NCBI RefSeq assembly: GCF_900102855.1
Contig: NZ_FMWD01000006.1
Coordinates: 186,001-250,000, forward strand
Origin: Thiohalomonas denitrificans
GTDB taxonomy: Bacteria; Pseudomonadota; Gammaproteobacteria; Thiohalomonadales; Thiohalomonadaceae
Direction: 5' to 3'
DNA: 64,000 nucleotides
A program made the translations under genes and the position numbers. How positions within the stretch are numbered: the first letter of the stretch is position 1; every line of letters starts with the position of its first letter. This document shows positions 46,964-55,845 of this stretch, piece by piece. The notes beneath the pieces are model-generated. The model did no database searches and was not told the DNA's origin. It was given only the letters and a program-made list of their open reading frames with translations.

Positions 46964-48454
46964 CTAGACCTCGTACTGCTCGCCGATGATCACACCGCCA
47001 TCGCTGAGCCGGTACATGTAGATGGCGTTATCGTGATTGCTGCCGCGCAGTTTCAACACATGGACCAGCCGCTTCACCCTCTGACCCCGCTCGACGTAGC
47101 GCAGCAGGACCACGGCGTCCACCACCGAACTGAGGCGCATGTCGGAGGTCGCCGTCTGCCCGAGCAGCTGTCCCTGGGTGGCGCCGAACACATCGGGATT
47201 GAGGTAAGGGGCCACGCAGGTCACACTGCGGCTCTTGCAGAACTCGTTGAGCTGCACCATGAACTGGCGCACCTGTTCGCTGCTCAGCGTGGCGGACTCG
47301 AGACTGGAGATCGAGTCGAGGACGATGCGCCTCGCGCCGGTGGCCTCCACCGCCTCGGCAATGCCGTAGAGCACCTGGTCGGGGACGATGTCGATAAGCG
47401 GGATATCGATAAAGGTGAGCAAGCCGCTGCGCTCCAATGCCATCATATCCCAGCCATAGGACTCGCCGGTGCGACGGAGCTGAGCGCTGGGCTCCTCCAG
47501 GGCCACGTAGACACAGGGCTCCCCGGCGTCGATCCCGGCCTTGACGAAGTGCAGTGCGAAGGAGGTCTTGCCGGTACCGGTATTGCCGCTGATGAGGGCG
47601 ATGTGCCCCTCGGGCAGGCCGCCGTCCAGAAGCGAGTCGAAGCCGGGGATCTCGAAGCGCTTGCGCACGTCCGCCCGGGTCGCGGTGAAGGAGCGGTCGA
47701 CGGGTATCTTCGCGAACACAGTGATACCGTCGGCGCCGATGGTGTACTGTATATTGCCGCTGCGGTAATGCGTACCGCGAAGCTTTCGGACCACGATCTT
47801 GCGCAGTGTCTCCTGCTGGCCGGGCGCCATGGAGAGGTCGATCACCCCATCGGCCACATACTCCTCCACCCCAAAGCGCGTTTGGCGCTTCCCGTCGCCG
47901 CGCTCCGCCGTAATCAGGGTGGTGACGCCGAGCGCCTTGAGTTCCAGGCAAAGGTTGTGGAAGAGGTTGCGAATGGCGCAGCTGCTGCCCAGACGCCCGA
48001 ACAGATTGCCCATGCTGTCGACGGCCACCCGCTTGGCGCCGATGCGCTCCACGGCCGCGCGAATACGCGCGATGACGGGGGCGAGATCGTAGTGCTGGTC
48101 GAGCTCGACGGAGAGCGTCCGGTCCCCCATACCCGCATCGACGAAGGCGAGACGGCCCTCATCCACGAGCCGGCCATAGTCCCAGCCGAAGCCCCGGACG
48201 TTGGCCGCAATTTCGGCCGGCGGCTCCTCGAAGGTAACGAAGACCCCCGGTTGCCCGTAGCGGCTGATGCCGCGATAGATGAACTCGTTGACGAATACCG
48301 TCTTGCCGGTGCCGCTCTCACCGCTGATTAGCACGACGCGCCCGGCGGGGAGTCCCCCTTCGAGGGCACGGTCGAGCCCGGCGATGCCGGTCTCCATGCG
48401 CGGCAGATTCCCCCGGTGCGCGATTTTCGTCTCGGTGTTCTCTTGATCGTTCAT
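46964..48454 (-). CDS. kaiC: KaiC-like dual RecA-domain ATPase
   Basis: This 496-residue protein has two RecA-like domains. CI has Walker A SGESGTGKT near residue 45 and catalytic VTFEEPPAEI; CII has Walker A SGNTGTGKT near residue 293 and VALEEPSAQL. The CII phosphorylation region reads TATSDMRLSSVVDAVVLLRY; Ser442-Ser443 align with Ser431-Thr432 of Synechococcus KaiC, so autophosphorylation is plausible. The C-terminal tail is short (SDGGVIIGEQYEV) and lacks an extended KaiA-binding segment. It is 51 bases downstream of the giant GGDEF/EAL gene and upstream of kaiB, all on one strand. Confidence 0.94.
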   Translation of the reverse strand: MNDQENTETKIAHRGNLPRMETGIAGLDRALEGGLPAGRVVLISGESGTGKTVFVNEFIYRGISRYGQPGVFVTFEEPPAEIAANVRGFGWDYGRLVDEGRLAFVDAGMGDRTLSVELDQHYDLAPVIARIRAAVERIGAKRVAVDSMGNLFGRLGSSCAIRNLFHNLCLELKALGVTTLITAERGDGKRQTRFGVEEYVADGVIDLSMAPGQQETLRKIVVRKLRGTHYRSGNIQYTIGADGITVFAKIPVDRSFTATRADVRKRFEIPGFDSLLDGGLPEGHIALISGNTGTGKTSFALHFVKAGIDAGEPCVYVALEEPSAQLRRTGESYGWDMMALERSGLLTFIDIPLIDIVPDQVLYGIAEAVEATGARRIVLDSISSLESATLSSEQVRQFMVQLNEFCKSRSVTCVAPYLNPDVFGATQGQLLGQTATSDMRLSSVVDAVVLLRYVERGQRVKRLVHVLKLRGSNHDNAIYMYRLSDGGVIIGEQYEV

Positions 48455-48505
48455 AGTTCATTGTCACCGGTTTTATCCCGCGTAGCCAGAGCCGCGTCTC
48501 ATGCC

Positions 48506-51500
48506 TCAGGTGTCGGCCGCCATCCGGTTGTGTTCATATTCGACGAAGGCGCCGCGGATCTCCGCCTTCAACTCCTCATCGTTCCACGGCTTGGTGAGGA
48601 ACTTGTACACCCAGCCCCGGTTCACCGCCTCGGTGATCACGTTCAGTTCGATGTAGTCGCTCAGGATCATGCGGATGGTGTGCGGATAGAGCCGCTTGAC
48701 CCGGCTCAGCAGTTCGGTCCCCTTCATCTCCGGCATGCCTTGATCGCACAGGAGCACCTGGACCCGGTGCATGGCCATCAACTCGAAGGCCTCCTCGGGG
48801 GTAGTGGCGGTCAGCACCCGATAACCCTGGCGGCGCAGCAGGCGCCGCAGGGCGCGGGTGATGTCGGGCTCATCGTCCACCGCGAGCAGGGTCGGCAGCT
48901 CCTCCTCGTCGAGGGCCGCCAGGTCGAGTCCACCCTCCCGCACCAGGTCGGCGGCCTCGCCCGGGGGCAGCGGGCGGCTGTAGAGGAAGCCCTGCATCTG
49001 GCTGCATCCGCGGTAGCGCAGATAACGCAGCTGCGCCTCGTTCTCGACCCCCTCGGCGATCACCGTCAGTCCGAGCCCCTTGGCCAGGGAGAGGATCGAG
49101 AGAACGATGGCGGCGTTGTGGGGATTGACGGTGATATCGTGGACAAAGGCCTTGTCGATTTTGACCTTGTCGAAGGGAAAGCGGTGCAGATAGCTGAGAC
49201 TCGAGAAACCGGTGCCGAAGTCATCCAGCGCCAGCTGCACCCCTATCCCCTTCAGGCGCTGGAGCATCGCCGCCATCTCCTCGGGGCGCTCCATCATGGC
49301 GCTCTCGGTCAACTCGATCTCCAGGACGGCCGGCTCCAGACCGGTCTCCTCGATGATCGCGGTGACCGTCTCCACCAGGTCGCCGCGCACCATCTGTCGC
49401 GCCGAGATATTCACCGCCACGGTCAACGGCGGCATACCGGCCTGCCTCCACTGCACCGCCTGCCGGCAGGCACTCCTGAGCACCCATTCGCCGATAGGAA
49501 TGATGAGTCCGGTCTCCTCCGCCAATGGGATGAAATCCGCCGGTGAAACCATGCCGAGTTCCGGGTGATGCCAACGCAGCAGGGCCTCGACCCCCACCAC
49601 GGCTCCGGTATGCAGATCGAGCTGGGGCTGGTAGTGCAGCGTCAACTCCTCCCGTTCGATGGCGCGCCGCAGTCCGCTCTCCAGACCCATGCGCTGCAGC
49701 AGCCGACTATTCAGCTCGGCGGTAAAGAACTGGAAGTTGTTGCGCCCCATCTCCTTGGCCTGGTACATGGCCGAATCGGCGTTTTTCAGCAGGGTCCCGC
49801 CGTCCCTTCCGTCCCGCGGATAGAGACTGGCGCCGATGCTGGCGGTGGCCTGGAATTCATGCCCCTCCATGAGTATGGGTTCGGAGAGGACGTGCAGCAG
49901 CCGCTCGGCCACCTGAGCCACATCCTCGGGCCGGCCGATATCGGGGAGGATCACCACGAATTCGTCGCCGCCGTAGCGGGCCACGGTGTCGCTGCTGTGC
50001 AGCACCGCTTCCAGCCGCTTGGCCACCCCCTGCAGCAGCTCGTCGCCGCGATCGTGCCCGAGGGTATCGTTGACCAGTTTGAAGCGGTCGATATCGAGGA
50101 ACAGGAGCGCCGCAAGGCAGTCGTGACGCCGGGCATGGGCCAGGGCCTGGGCGAGCCGATCCTGCATCAGGTTGCGGTTGGGAAGGCCGGTCAGCAGGTC
50201 GAAGTTGGCCTGATACTCCAGCTGCTCTTCGTAGCGCTTTCGATCGGTCACATCGTTGATGATGCCGACGTAGTGACCTACTGTGCCGTCGGCGTCCACC
50301 ACCGGGGAGACGTGCAGTTCGTTCCAGAACAGGGAGCCATCGCTACGGTAGTTGCGCAGCAGCACGGCAGCCTCCTTGCCCCGCTTCAAGGCACTGTTGA
50401 GGGCGTGTATCCCCGGTTGGTCGCGGTCATCCCCGGCCAACAGGCCCGGATCGCGACCTATCATCTCTTCCTGGCTATAGCCGGTGATCTGGGTAAAGGC
50501 GGGATTGACGTAGACGACACCGCGGTCTACGGCAGTGACCATAATGCCGTCATGGGCCGACTCAACCGCGCGGTTACGCACCTGCAGCACCGCCTCCGCC
50601 TGCTCCCGCGCCCGCCGCGTGCGCTGGCCGTGGATCCCGAAGGCCAGGTCGTCGGCCAGCTCGGCCAGCAGGCTCTGCTCCTCCGTATCGAAGGCGTCGG
50701 GCAGGTCGGCGTAGATTTGGAGGGCGCCGATAACCTCGCCGTCGATGCGCAGCGGCAAAGCGATGGCCGAACGCAGATTATGCTCGCGGGCCGCCTCACG
50801 CCAGGGTCGGAATCCGGGCTCATCCAGACTGTCCCGGCAGATGGCAGGCTCGCCGGTGCGGATGGCGACCCCGGTCGGCCCGCTCCCCCGCTCGTCATCG
50901 CCCCAACCGACCCGCAGCCCCTCCAGATAGGCCTGCGCCGCCCCGGCGCGGGCGATCGGCTCGACGCTCCTGTCGGCATCCTCCTGCCGATAGCCGACCC
51001 AGGCCAGGCGGTAACCGCCGATGTCCGCCAGACGGCCACAAAAGGCCTCCAGCAGCTCCTGCTCGCTTGCCGCACGCACCAGGGCCTGGTTGCACTCGCT
51101 GAGCACCGATTGGGTACGGTTGAGACGCAGCAGGCGCACCTCCTGATGTCGCAGCTCGGTCACGTCGTAGAGCGTCACCAGCCAGCAGGGGTCACCCAGC
51201 CACTCCAGCTCCACCGCGTGCATCTCGGCGACGACGGCGGGTTTGCCGGGCCGCGTCACGTACACCTCGGTGCGCTCCTCGGCCGCTAGCGGTAACCCGA
51301 AGGCGTTGTCGACCAGGCGGCGATCGAACAGCGCCTCGGCAGCGGGATTGGCGAAACGGACCCCGCCCTCCCGGTCGACCACCAGTACGGCATTGGGGTT
51401 AGTGTCGACCAGCCGGAGCAGGCGCTCCTCGCCGCGCACCAGGTCGGCTGCCGCCTGCTCGCGCTCGGCGCGGGCCCGCAGCGAGACGATCCCGAAGGCC

Positions 51501-54379
51501 AGGTCGCCGGCCAGGTCCCGCAGCAGCTCCATCTCCGCCTCGTCGAAGGCATCGGGCTCGCCGGCATAGATGAGCAAGGCCCCGAAGTTCTCGCCGCCCC
51601 CCGAGAGCGGCAGGCCGGCCACCGAGCGGTAGCCCCGCTTCAGCGCCTCCACCCGCCAGGGGGCGAAGCGGGGGTCACTGCCGGCGAAGCGGACCACCTT
51701 CGGCTCGCCCGTGACGATGGCGCGACCGGCGGGACCGCGGCCGCTCGGCTCGTCGCTCCAGGTCACCTTGACGGTATCCAGGTATCCCGCCTCAAATCCG
51801 GCGTGGGCCCGCGGGGGCACGTTCTTCTGTTCGTCGTTCTCGGCATAGCCGATCCAGGCCATGCGGTACCCGCCCACCTCCACCACCTGCTCGCAGACCC
51901 TCCGCAGCAGCCCCTGTTCATCTTCGGCATGGATCAGCGCCTCGTTGCAGGCGCTCAAGGTACGTAGGGCGCGATTGGCACGCTGCAGGGAGGCCTCCAT
52001 TCCCCGGCGCGCCAGGGCACTGCTCACCAGGTCGGCGACTAGTTGCAGCAGGCGCAGGTCCTCGGTGTGCCAGGTCGTCTTACGGCGTACCGCGTCGAAG
52101 CCGATGAACCCCACCATCTCCCCGCCGGCCATGACCGACACCAACGCCAGGGACTGAACGTCCTGCGCCCGTAGCGTGTCGCGCTCCGGGCCATCGGGCA
52201 GGCCGGCCACATCGCCGATATGGAAGCGCCCGTGGGCCCGCAGTTCGCCCAGGGACCACTCGAACGGTGCCGTGGGCAGGTGCTGGAAGTTCTCGCGTAG
52301 CGGCGTAATCCCGGCATTGCACCACTCGTGGGTGTTGCTCATCCGTTCGCCATCGCGCTCGAACAGGAACAGGTAGCTGCGGTCGCCCCCAGCCAATTCG
52401 CCCACGGCGGCAAGGGTCCGCTCGATGGCGCCGTCGAGCGCCTCGCCCGGGTTCTCCACGAAATCCCGCGAGGCGGAGGCCAGCGTGGTCTCCAGGGCGA
52501 CGCGACGCTGCAGCCGCTCCTCCTGGCGACGCAGTTCCGTGACGTCGGTGCCGTAGAGGTTGGCGTATCCCGCCTCGGCGATGGGCGTCACAACGAACAA
52601 AAAGCAGACCTCCCCGGAGGTCTGCTCGAACCGCTGCGGCTGCCCCCGGACGAGCGCCTCGCGCACCGCGGCCTGCCACTCGGGCGGCACCGGAGCGCCG
52701 CCCCGTACGCCGGCGGCCTCCAGCAGCGGGTCGGTCGCGGGGTTGGCCAGCAGCAGGGTGCCGTCGGCGGCGACCCGCGCAATCGGGTAGGGATTCTCCT
52801 TCGGAAAGCGGGCGAAGCTCTCGACCTGTTCGGCAGCCTCTCGCTCGTCAGTGATATCCTCACCGACGCCCTGGTACTCCAGCAGCCTGCCCTCGGCATC
52901 GAACAGGGCGCGGTTGGTCCAGCGCTGCCAGCGTATTGCGCCCTTGGCATCGAACACCCGGTTCTCGACGTTCATGGTGGGGTTGTCCGGCGTCAGCGAA
53001 CGCAGCCGCTGAGCCAACTCTTCGCGATCTTCCGCCGGGATCAGCGGCAGGAAGCTGCGACCGACCAGTTCATCCCGTGTCTTGCCAGAGTAGCGGCAAA
53101 AACTTTCGCTGACGTAGGTGATCGTGCCGTCGGCACGCCAGCGGCAGACCATGCCCGGCATATCCTCGAGGATAGAGTGGTAGAATGCCTCCCGCTCCGC
53201 CAGAGCGGCGCGGCTGCGCCGATCGGCGAGTGCCGCCGAGAGCTGGTCGGCTACCGCTTCCAGCAGTCTCTTCTCCTCACGCAGGAAAGGTCCGTGATCG
53301 GCGGGGGGCCGCGCCTCCCGGTAGACGACCTCGATATCGCCAACCGTTGCGCCGTCCAGCCGGAGGGGGGCGCGCCGAAGCCAGGACGTCTCGACAAACC
53401 CCGTAGAGGCGTAGTCGCGCCCCTCAAAGCGAATGCGCGCCTCGGTAATGTCCGGGTATTGGTGGGCGGCGCGCAGCCGGGAGACGATCTCTCCGAACAG
53501 ATCCTCCAGCGGCAGGTCGCCGGGGGCAGTCAGGTTGGCGACCGCGTACAGGCAGTTCAGCTCCTTGAGCCGTTCTGCCATCTCCCCGGCCTGGCGTGCC
53601 AGCTCGGCCTGAGCCGCCTTTTCGCCGCGCAAGTCGCGCAGGCTCGCCACCCAGCCATCCTGGTTGCCATCCTCATCGCGCACAGCAGACAGGCACAGAT
53701 AGACCGGGATCAGCGTGCCGTCCTTGTGGCGGCGCAGCGTCTCCCCCTCCCAGTTCGTCGGACTCTCCAGAAGTGCCTGGATTTCATCTGCCGCACCCTC
53801 CGGCGAGAGCAGTTCCAGCGTGCGGCCCCGAAGTTCATCGGCGCGATAACCCAACAGGGCCTCAAAGGCCGGATTGACGTAGTTGATGCGGTACATGGCA
53901 TCGATGGTGATGAACGCCTCGCGGCCCTCGTGAAGCGCCTGACGGAGTTGACGCAGGCGACTCTGCTCCCGCCGCGCTGCCGTGACATCGACCAGAATAT
54001 GGACGGCGTAGCTGCCTTCACCGCAGTGGACCGGGTAGCCACGGGAGAGAAAGACGTTGCCCGCGCTGTCGGTGAATTCGTCCTCGCTTGCCTCCACGCC
54101 GCCCTGTTCAATAGCCTGCCGACAGCCGGGCAGGGGCCCTTCCCGCAACGGAAATACCTCCCAGTAGGGCCGGCCCAGGCACGCCTCGGCGTCCAGACGG
54201 GAGCGTTTGCAATAGGCGGGATTGGCGTAGACGACCCGGTAATTGCGGTCATGGACAAAAACCGCATCCGCGACCGCATCGAACACGGTCATCCAGTCCA
54301 TCCTTGTGGGCGGGGCGTGTGCCGGATTGTCGAGAAGTGCCATGTCGAGTATCTCATCTCCTTGCCGTCCGTGATTCAC
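48506..54379 (-). CDS. Giant PAS/GAF-GGDEF-EAL-REC signalling protein
   Basis: This 1957-residue cytoplasmic protein has no membrane segment. In order: PAS ~30-140, PAS ~145-260, GAF-like ~265-390, PAS ~400-520, PAS ~521-625, GAF ~635-800, GAF ~805-980, PAS ~985-1090, GAF ~1090-1260, PAS ~1265-1385. Then come GGDEF (motif at 1470-1474, intact), EAL (Glu1598-Ala-Leu, intact) and a C-terminal REC (VDDEPD at ~1831, acceptor Asp1879, late TKPW). GGDEF makes c-di-GMP and EAL degrades it; both look active. The inhibitory site before GGDEF reads HSSD, not RxxD. The second and third GAFs are duplicates. It lies upstream of kaiC-kaiB on one strand. Confidence 0.92.
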   Translation of the reverse strand: MNHGRQGDEILDMALLDNPAHAPPTRMDWMTVFDAVADAVFVHDRNYRVVYANPAYCKRSRLDAEACLGRPYWEVFPLREGPLPGCRQAIEQGGVEASEDEFTDSAGNVFLSRGYPVHCGEGSYAVHILVDVTAARREQSRLRQLRQALHEGREAFITIDAMYRINYVNPAFEALLGYRADELRGRTLELLSPEGAADEIQALLESPTNWEGETLRRHKDGTLIPVYLCLSAVRDEDGNQDGWVASLRDLRGEKAAQAELARQAGEMAERLKELNCLYAVANLTAPGDLPLEDLFGEIVSRLRAAHQYPDITEARIRFEGRDYASTGFVETSWLRRAPLRLDGATVGDIEVVYREARPPADHGPFLREEKRLLEAVADQLSAALADRRSRAALAEREAFYHSILEDMPGMVCRWRADGTITYVSESFCRYSGKTRDELVGRSFLPLIPAEDREELAQRLRSLTPDNPTMNVENRVFDAKGAIRWQRWTNRALFDAEGRLLEYQGVGEDITDEREAAEQVESFARFPKENPYPIARVAADGTLLLANPATDPLLEAAGVRGGAPVPPEWQAAVREALVRGQPQRFEQTSGEVCFLFVVTPIAEAGYANLYGTDVTELRRQEERLQRRVALETTLASASRDFVENPGEALDGAIERTLAAVGELAGGDRSYLFLFERDGERMSNTHEWCNAGITPLRENFQHLPTAPFEWSLGELRAHGRFHIGDVAGLPDGPERDTLRAQDVQSLALVSVMAGGEMVGFIGFDAVRRKTTWHTEDLRLLQLVADLVSSALARRGMEASLQRANRALRTLSACNEALIHAEDEQGLLRRVCEQVVEVGGYRMAWIGYAENDEQKNVPPRAHAGFEAGYLDTVKVTWSDEPSGRGPAGRAIVTGEPKVVRFAGSDPRFAPWRVEALKRGYRSVAGLPLSGGGENFGALLIYAGEPDAFDEAEMELLRDLAGDLAFGIVSLRARAEREQAAADLVRGEERLLRLVDTNPNAVLVVDREGGVRFANPAAEALFDRRLVDNAFGLPLAAEERTEVYVTRPGKPAVVAEMHAVELEWLGDPCWLVTLYDVTELRHQEVRLLRLNRTQSVLSECNQALVRAASEQELLEAFCGRLADIGGYRLAWVGYRQEDADRSVEPIARAGAAQAYLEGLRVGWGDDERGSGPTGVAIRTGEPAICRDSLDEPGFRPWREAAREHNLRSAIALPLRIDGEVIGALQIYADLPDAFDTEEQSLLAELADDLAFGIHGQRTRRAREQAEAVLQVRNRAVESAHDGIMVTAVDRGVVYVNPAFTQITGYSQEEMIGRDPGLLAGDDRDQPGIHALNSALKRGKEAAVLLRNYRSDGSLFWNELHVSPVVDADGTVGHYVGIINDVTDRKRYEEQLEYQANFDLLTGLPNRNLMQDRLAQALAHARRHDCLAALLFLDIDRFKLVNDTLGHDRGDELLQGVAKRLEAVLHSSDTVARYGGDEFVVILPDIGRPEDVAQVAERLLHVLSEPILMEGHEFQATASIGASLYPRDGRDGGTLLKNADSAMYQAKEMGRNNFQFFTAELNSRLLQRMGLESGLRRAIEREELTLHYQPQLDLHTGAVVGVEALLRWHHPELGMVSPADFIPLAEETGLIIPIGEWVLRSACRQAVQWRQAGMPPLTVAVNISARQMVRGDLVETVTAIIEETGLEPAVLEIELTESAMMERPEEMAAMLQRLKGIGVQLALDDFGTGFSSLSYLHRFPFDKVKIDKAFVHDITVNPHNAAIVLSILSLAKGLGLTVIAEGVENEAQLRYLRYRGCSQMQGFLYSRPLPPGEAADLVREGGLDLAALDEEELPTLLAVDDEPDITRALRRLLRRQGYRVLTATTPEEAFELMAMHRVQVLLCDQGMPEMKGTELLSRVKRLYPHTIRMILSDYIELNVITEAVNRGWVYKFLTKPWNDEELKAEIRGAFVEYEHNRMAADT

Positions 54380-54784
54380 GCCCCGCCCCGATACGACGTG
54401 CCGAATGCAGCGTGACAGCTTCTGGACCCTGTTATCCGGGAAGCGGGAGAGAGTGTCAAGGAGTGCCTTGAGGGGCTAAAAGCCTTATGGTTAACGTGGG
54501 TAACCTGCTGATGTAGTAGGCAGCTTTACCGAAAAGCCGCTGCCCAATCGGGCCGTATTCCCTGTCGCGGTGGCTGAAGCTGTTCCCGATCGGATGTGCG
54601 AGGCCTGACAACAGGGGCAGCGTTTGGCGACATGATGGGGCAAAGGGTGTATTTGATGCCGGATCCGCTGGTGACATCGCCCGGATACACGACCAGACAC
54701 TTACCAGAGCGCCGACATCGGTTCAAAAAGCCGAAAACCGTCAAGGGCCCTTGCAGCCCCCGCTGCCGGGGCAAATACAGAGGA
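54380..54784. other. 400-base region without a recognised gene
   Basis: Short ORFs occur on both strands, but none has a family-like pattern or a ribosome site. The minus-strand leader of the giant gene should start here. No palindrome of the repeat families was seen. Confidence 0.45.
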
Positions 54785-55090
54785 TCACCATCCGAGTTGC
54801 CGCCGTGCCGACTCGCTCATGCGTTCCGGTGACCAGGGCGGGTCCCAGACCAGTTCGACCTCGACGTCCCGCACCTGGGGCAGTTTCAGAAGTGCCTCGC
54901 GTACCTGATCCGCCAGCATCGCACTCACGGGACAGGCGGGCGTGGTCATGGTCATGCGGACCTGCAGATCGCCTTCCTCACTCGCCAGCACGTCATAGAT
55001 GAGCCCGAGGTCGTAGATATTGACGCCGACCTCGGGGTCGATCACCTCGCGCAACGCACTTTCCAACTTTTCACGGTCAACGCCAGCCAT
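54785..55090 (-). CDS. MIP18-family (DUF59) metal-sulfur cluster assembly factor
   Basis: This 101-residue protein carries the DUF59 signature: LESALREVIDPEVGVNIYDLGLIYDV, then RMTMTTPACPVSAMLADQV with the reactive Cys, and VEVELVWDPPWSPERMSE at the end. Relatives are SufT/PaaD/MIP18 (Fe-S cluster delivery). A decayed second copy lies 8.5 kb away beyond kaiB. A separate 405-base gap precedes the giant gene, so operon membership is uncertain. Confidence 0.93.
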   Translation of the reverse strand: MAGVDREKLESALREVIDPEVGVNIYDLGLIYDVLASEEGDLQVRMTMTTPACPVSAMLADQVREALLKLPQVRDVEVELVWDPPWSPERMSESARRQLGW

Positions 55091-55201
55091 GCAGACTCCT
55101 CAAGACATGATACCAACACGAGCACCAGCCCGTGTGAGTACCATACCGCAGTGTTCGATCGGATACCGATACCGGCGTCCAGGGAACCGGCCCATCACTT
55201 C

Positions 55202-55810
55202 TCAACCGCTGCCGCTTTTCGGTTCCTTTGGCAGCGAACGGTTATCCGCTCTCTCCGAGCTCTGCCCGGCCTTTTCGGGAACTTCCCAGAGATAAATCGT
55301 GCTGCCTCCTACAGACCTGGTCTCCAGCGGTTGCCAATCACCCATGTCGAACGCGTGCGACACCACCCGCGTACCGGGCTTGAGTTCGTCGAGCAATTTG
55401 GGACGCAGCCGATCATTGACGGAGCCCAGCAGATAGAGGGTTACGACGGTCGCTTCACCGATGTCAGCATCGAACAGATCCTGCTGAATGAAACGGACCC
55501 TGTCCTCGACACCGGCTACCCTGGCGTTTTCCCGGCTCTCGGCGATCCGGGCCGGGTCGATGTCGATGCCCACCGCTCGCGCGCCGAACTGCTCGGCAGC
55601 GGTGATCACGATGCGACCATCACCCGACCCCAGGTCGTACAGCACATCATCCTCGGTAACCCCTGCGATACTCAGCATCTCATCCACTACCGACTGGGGT
55701 GTCGGTACATAGGGCACGTCCAGGTTGTCAGCCCACTGGGCAGTGAGCGGCTGGGACAACATCGCCAGCAATAGTAGGGCGAGGCTGCAATGACGGGCTC
55801 GAATGCTCAT
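55202..55810 (-). CDS. Exported SAM-dependent methyltransferase-fold protein
   Basis: This 202-residue protein has a clear signal peptide (HCSLALLLLAMLSQPLTAQ, cut near TAQ). The class I methyltransferase motif I is VLYDLGSGDGRIVITAA, followed by AVGIDIDPARIAESRENA (motif II). Export of a SAM-dependent fold is odd because SAM is cytoplasmic; the protein may have lost catalysis or bind another ligand. GGAGGAG lies 6 bases before the ATG at 55810, which decides against the start at 55831. Confidence 0.8.
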   Translation of the reverse strand: MSIRARHCSLALLLLAMLSQPLTAQWADNLDVPYVPTPQSVVDEMLSIAGVTEDDVLYDLGSGDGRIVITAAEQFGARAVGIDIDPARIAESRENARVAGVEDRVRFIQQDLFDADIGEATVVTLYLLGSVNDRLRPKLLDELKPGTRVVSHAFDMGDWQPLETRSVGGSTIYLWEVPEKAGQSSERADNRSLPKEPKSGSG

Positions 55811-55845
55811 TCGCGCTCCTCCTGGAAGCAATGGTCAGATTCCGT

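Noticed and set aside
47033-48331. 432-residue open frame opposite kaiC
   Set aside because: kaiC motifs on the minus strand are complete, so this is a shadow.
49565-51289. 574-residue open frame on the plus strand
   Set aside because: It is antisense to the conserved giant signalling gene; it has no domain pattern and its residues follow the codon bias of the opposite strand.
52328-54415. 695-residue open frame on the plus strand
   Set aside because: Antisense shadow of the same gene in GC-rich DNA; no family-like motif.
54526-54832. Small ORFs on both strands in the gap before the giant gene
   Set aside because: No ribosome site or family pattern; sequences look like random GC-rich translation.
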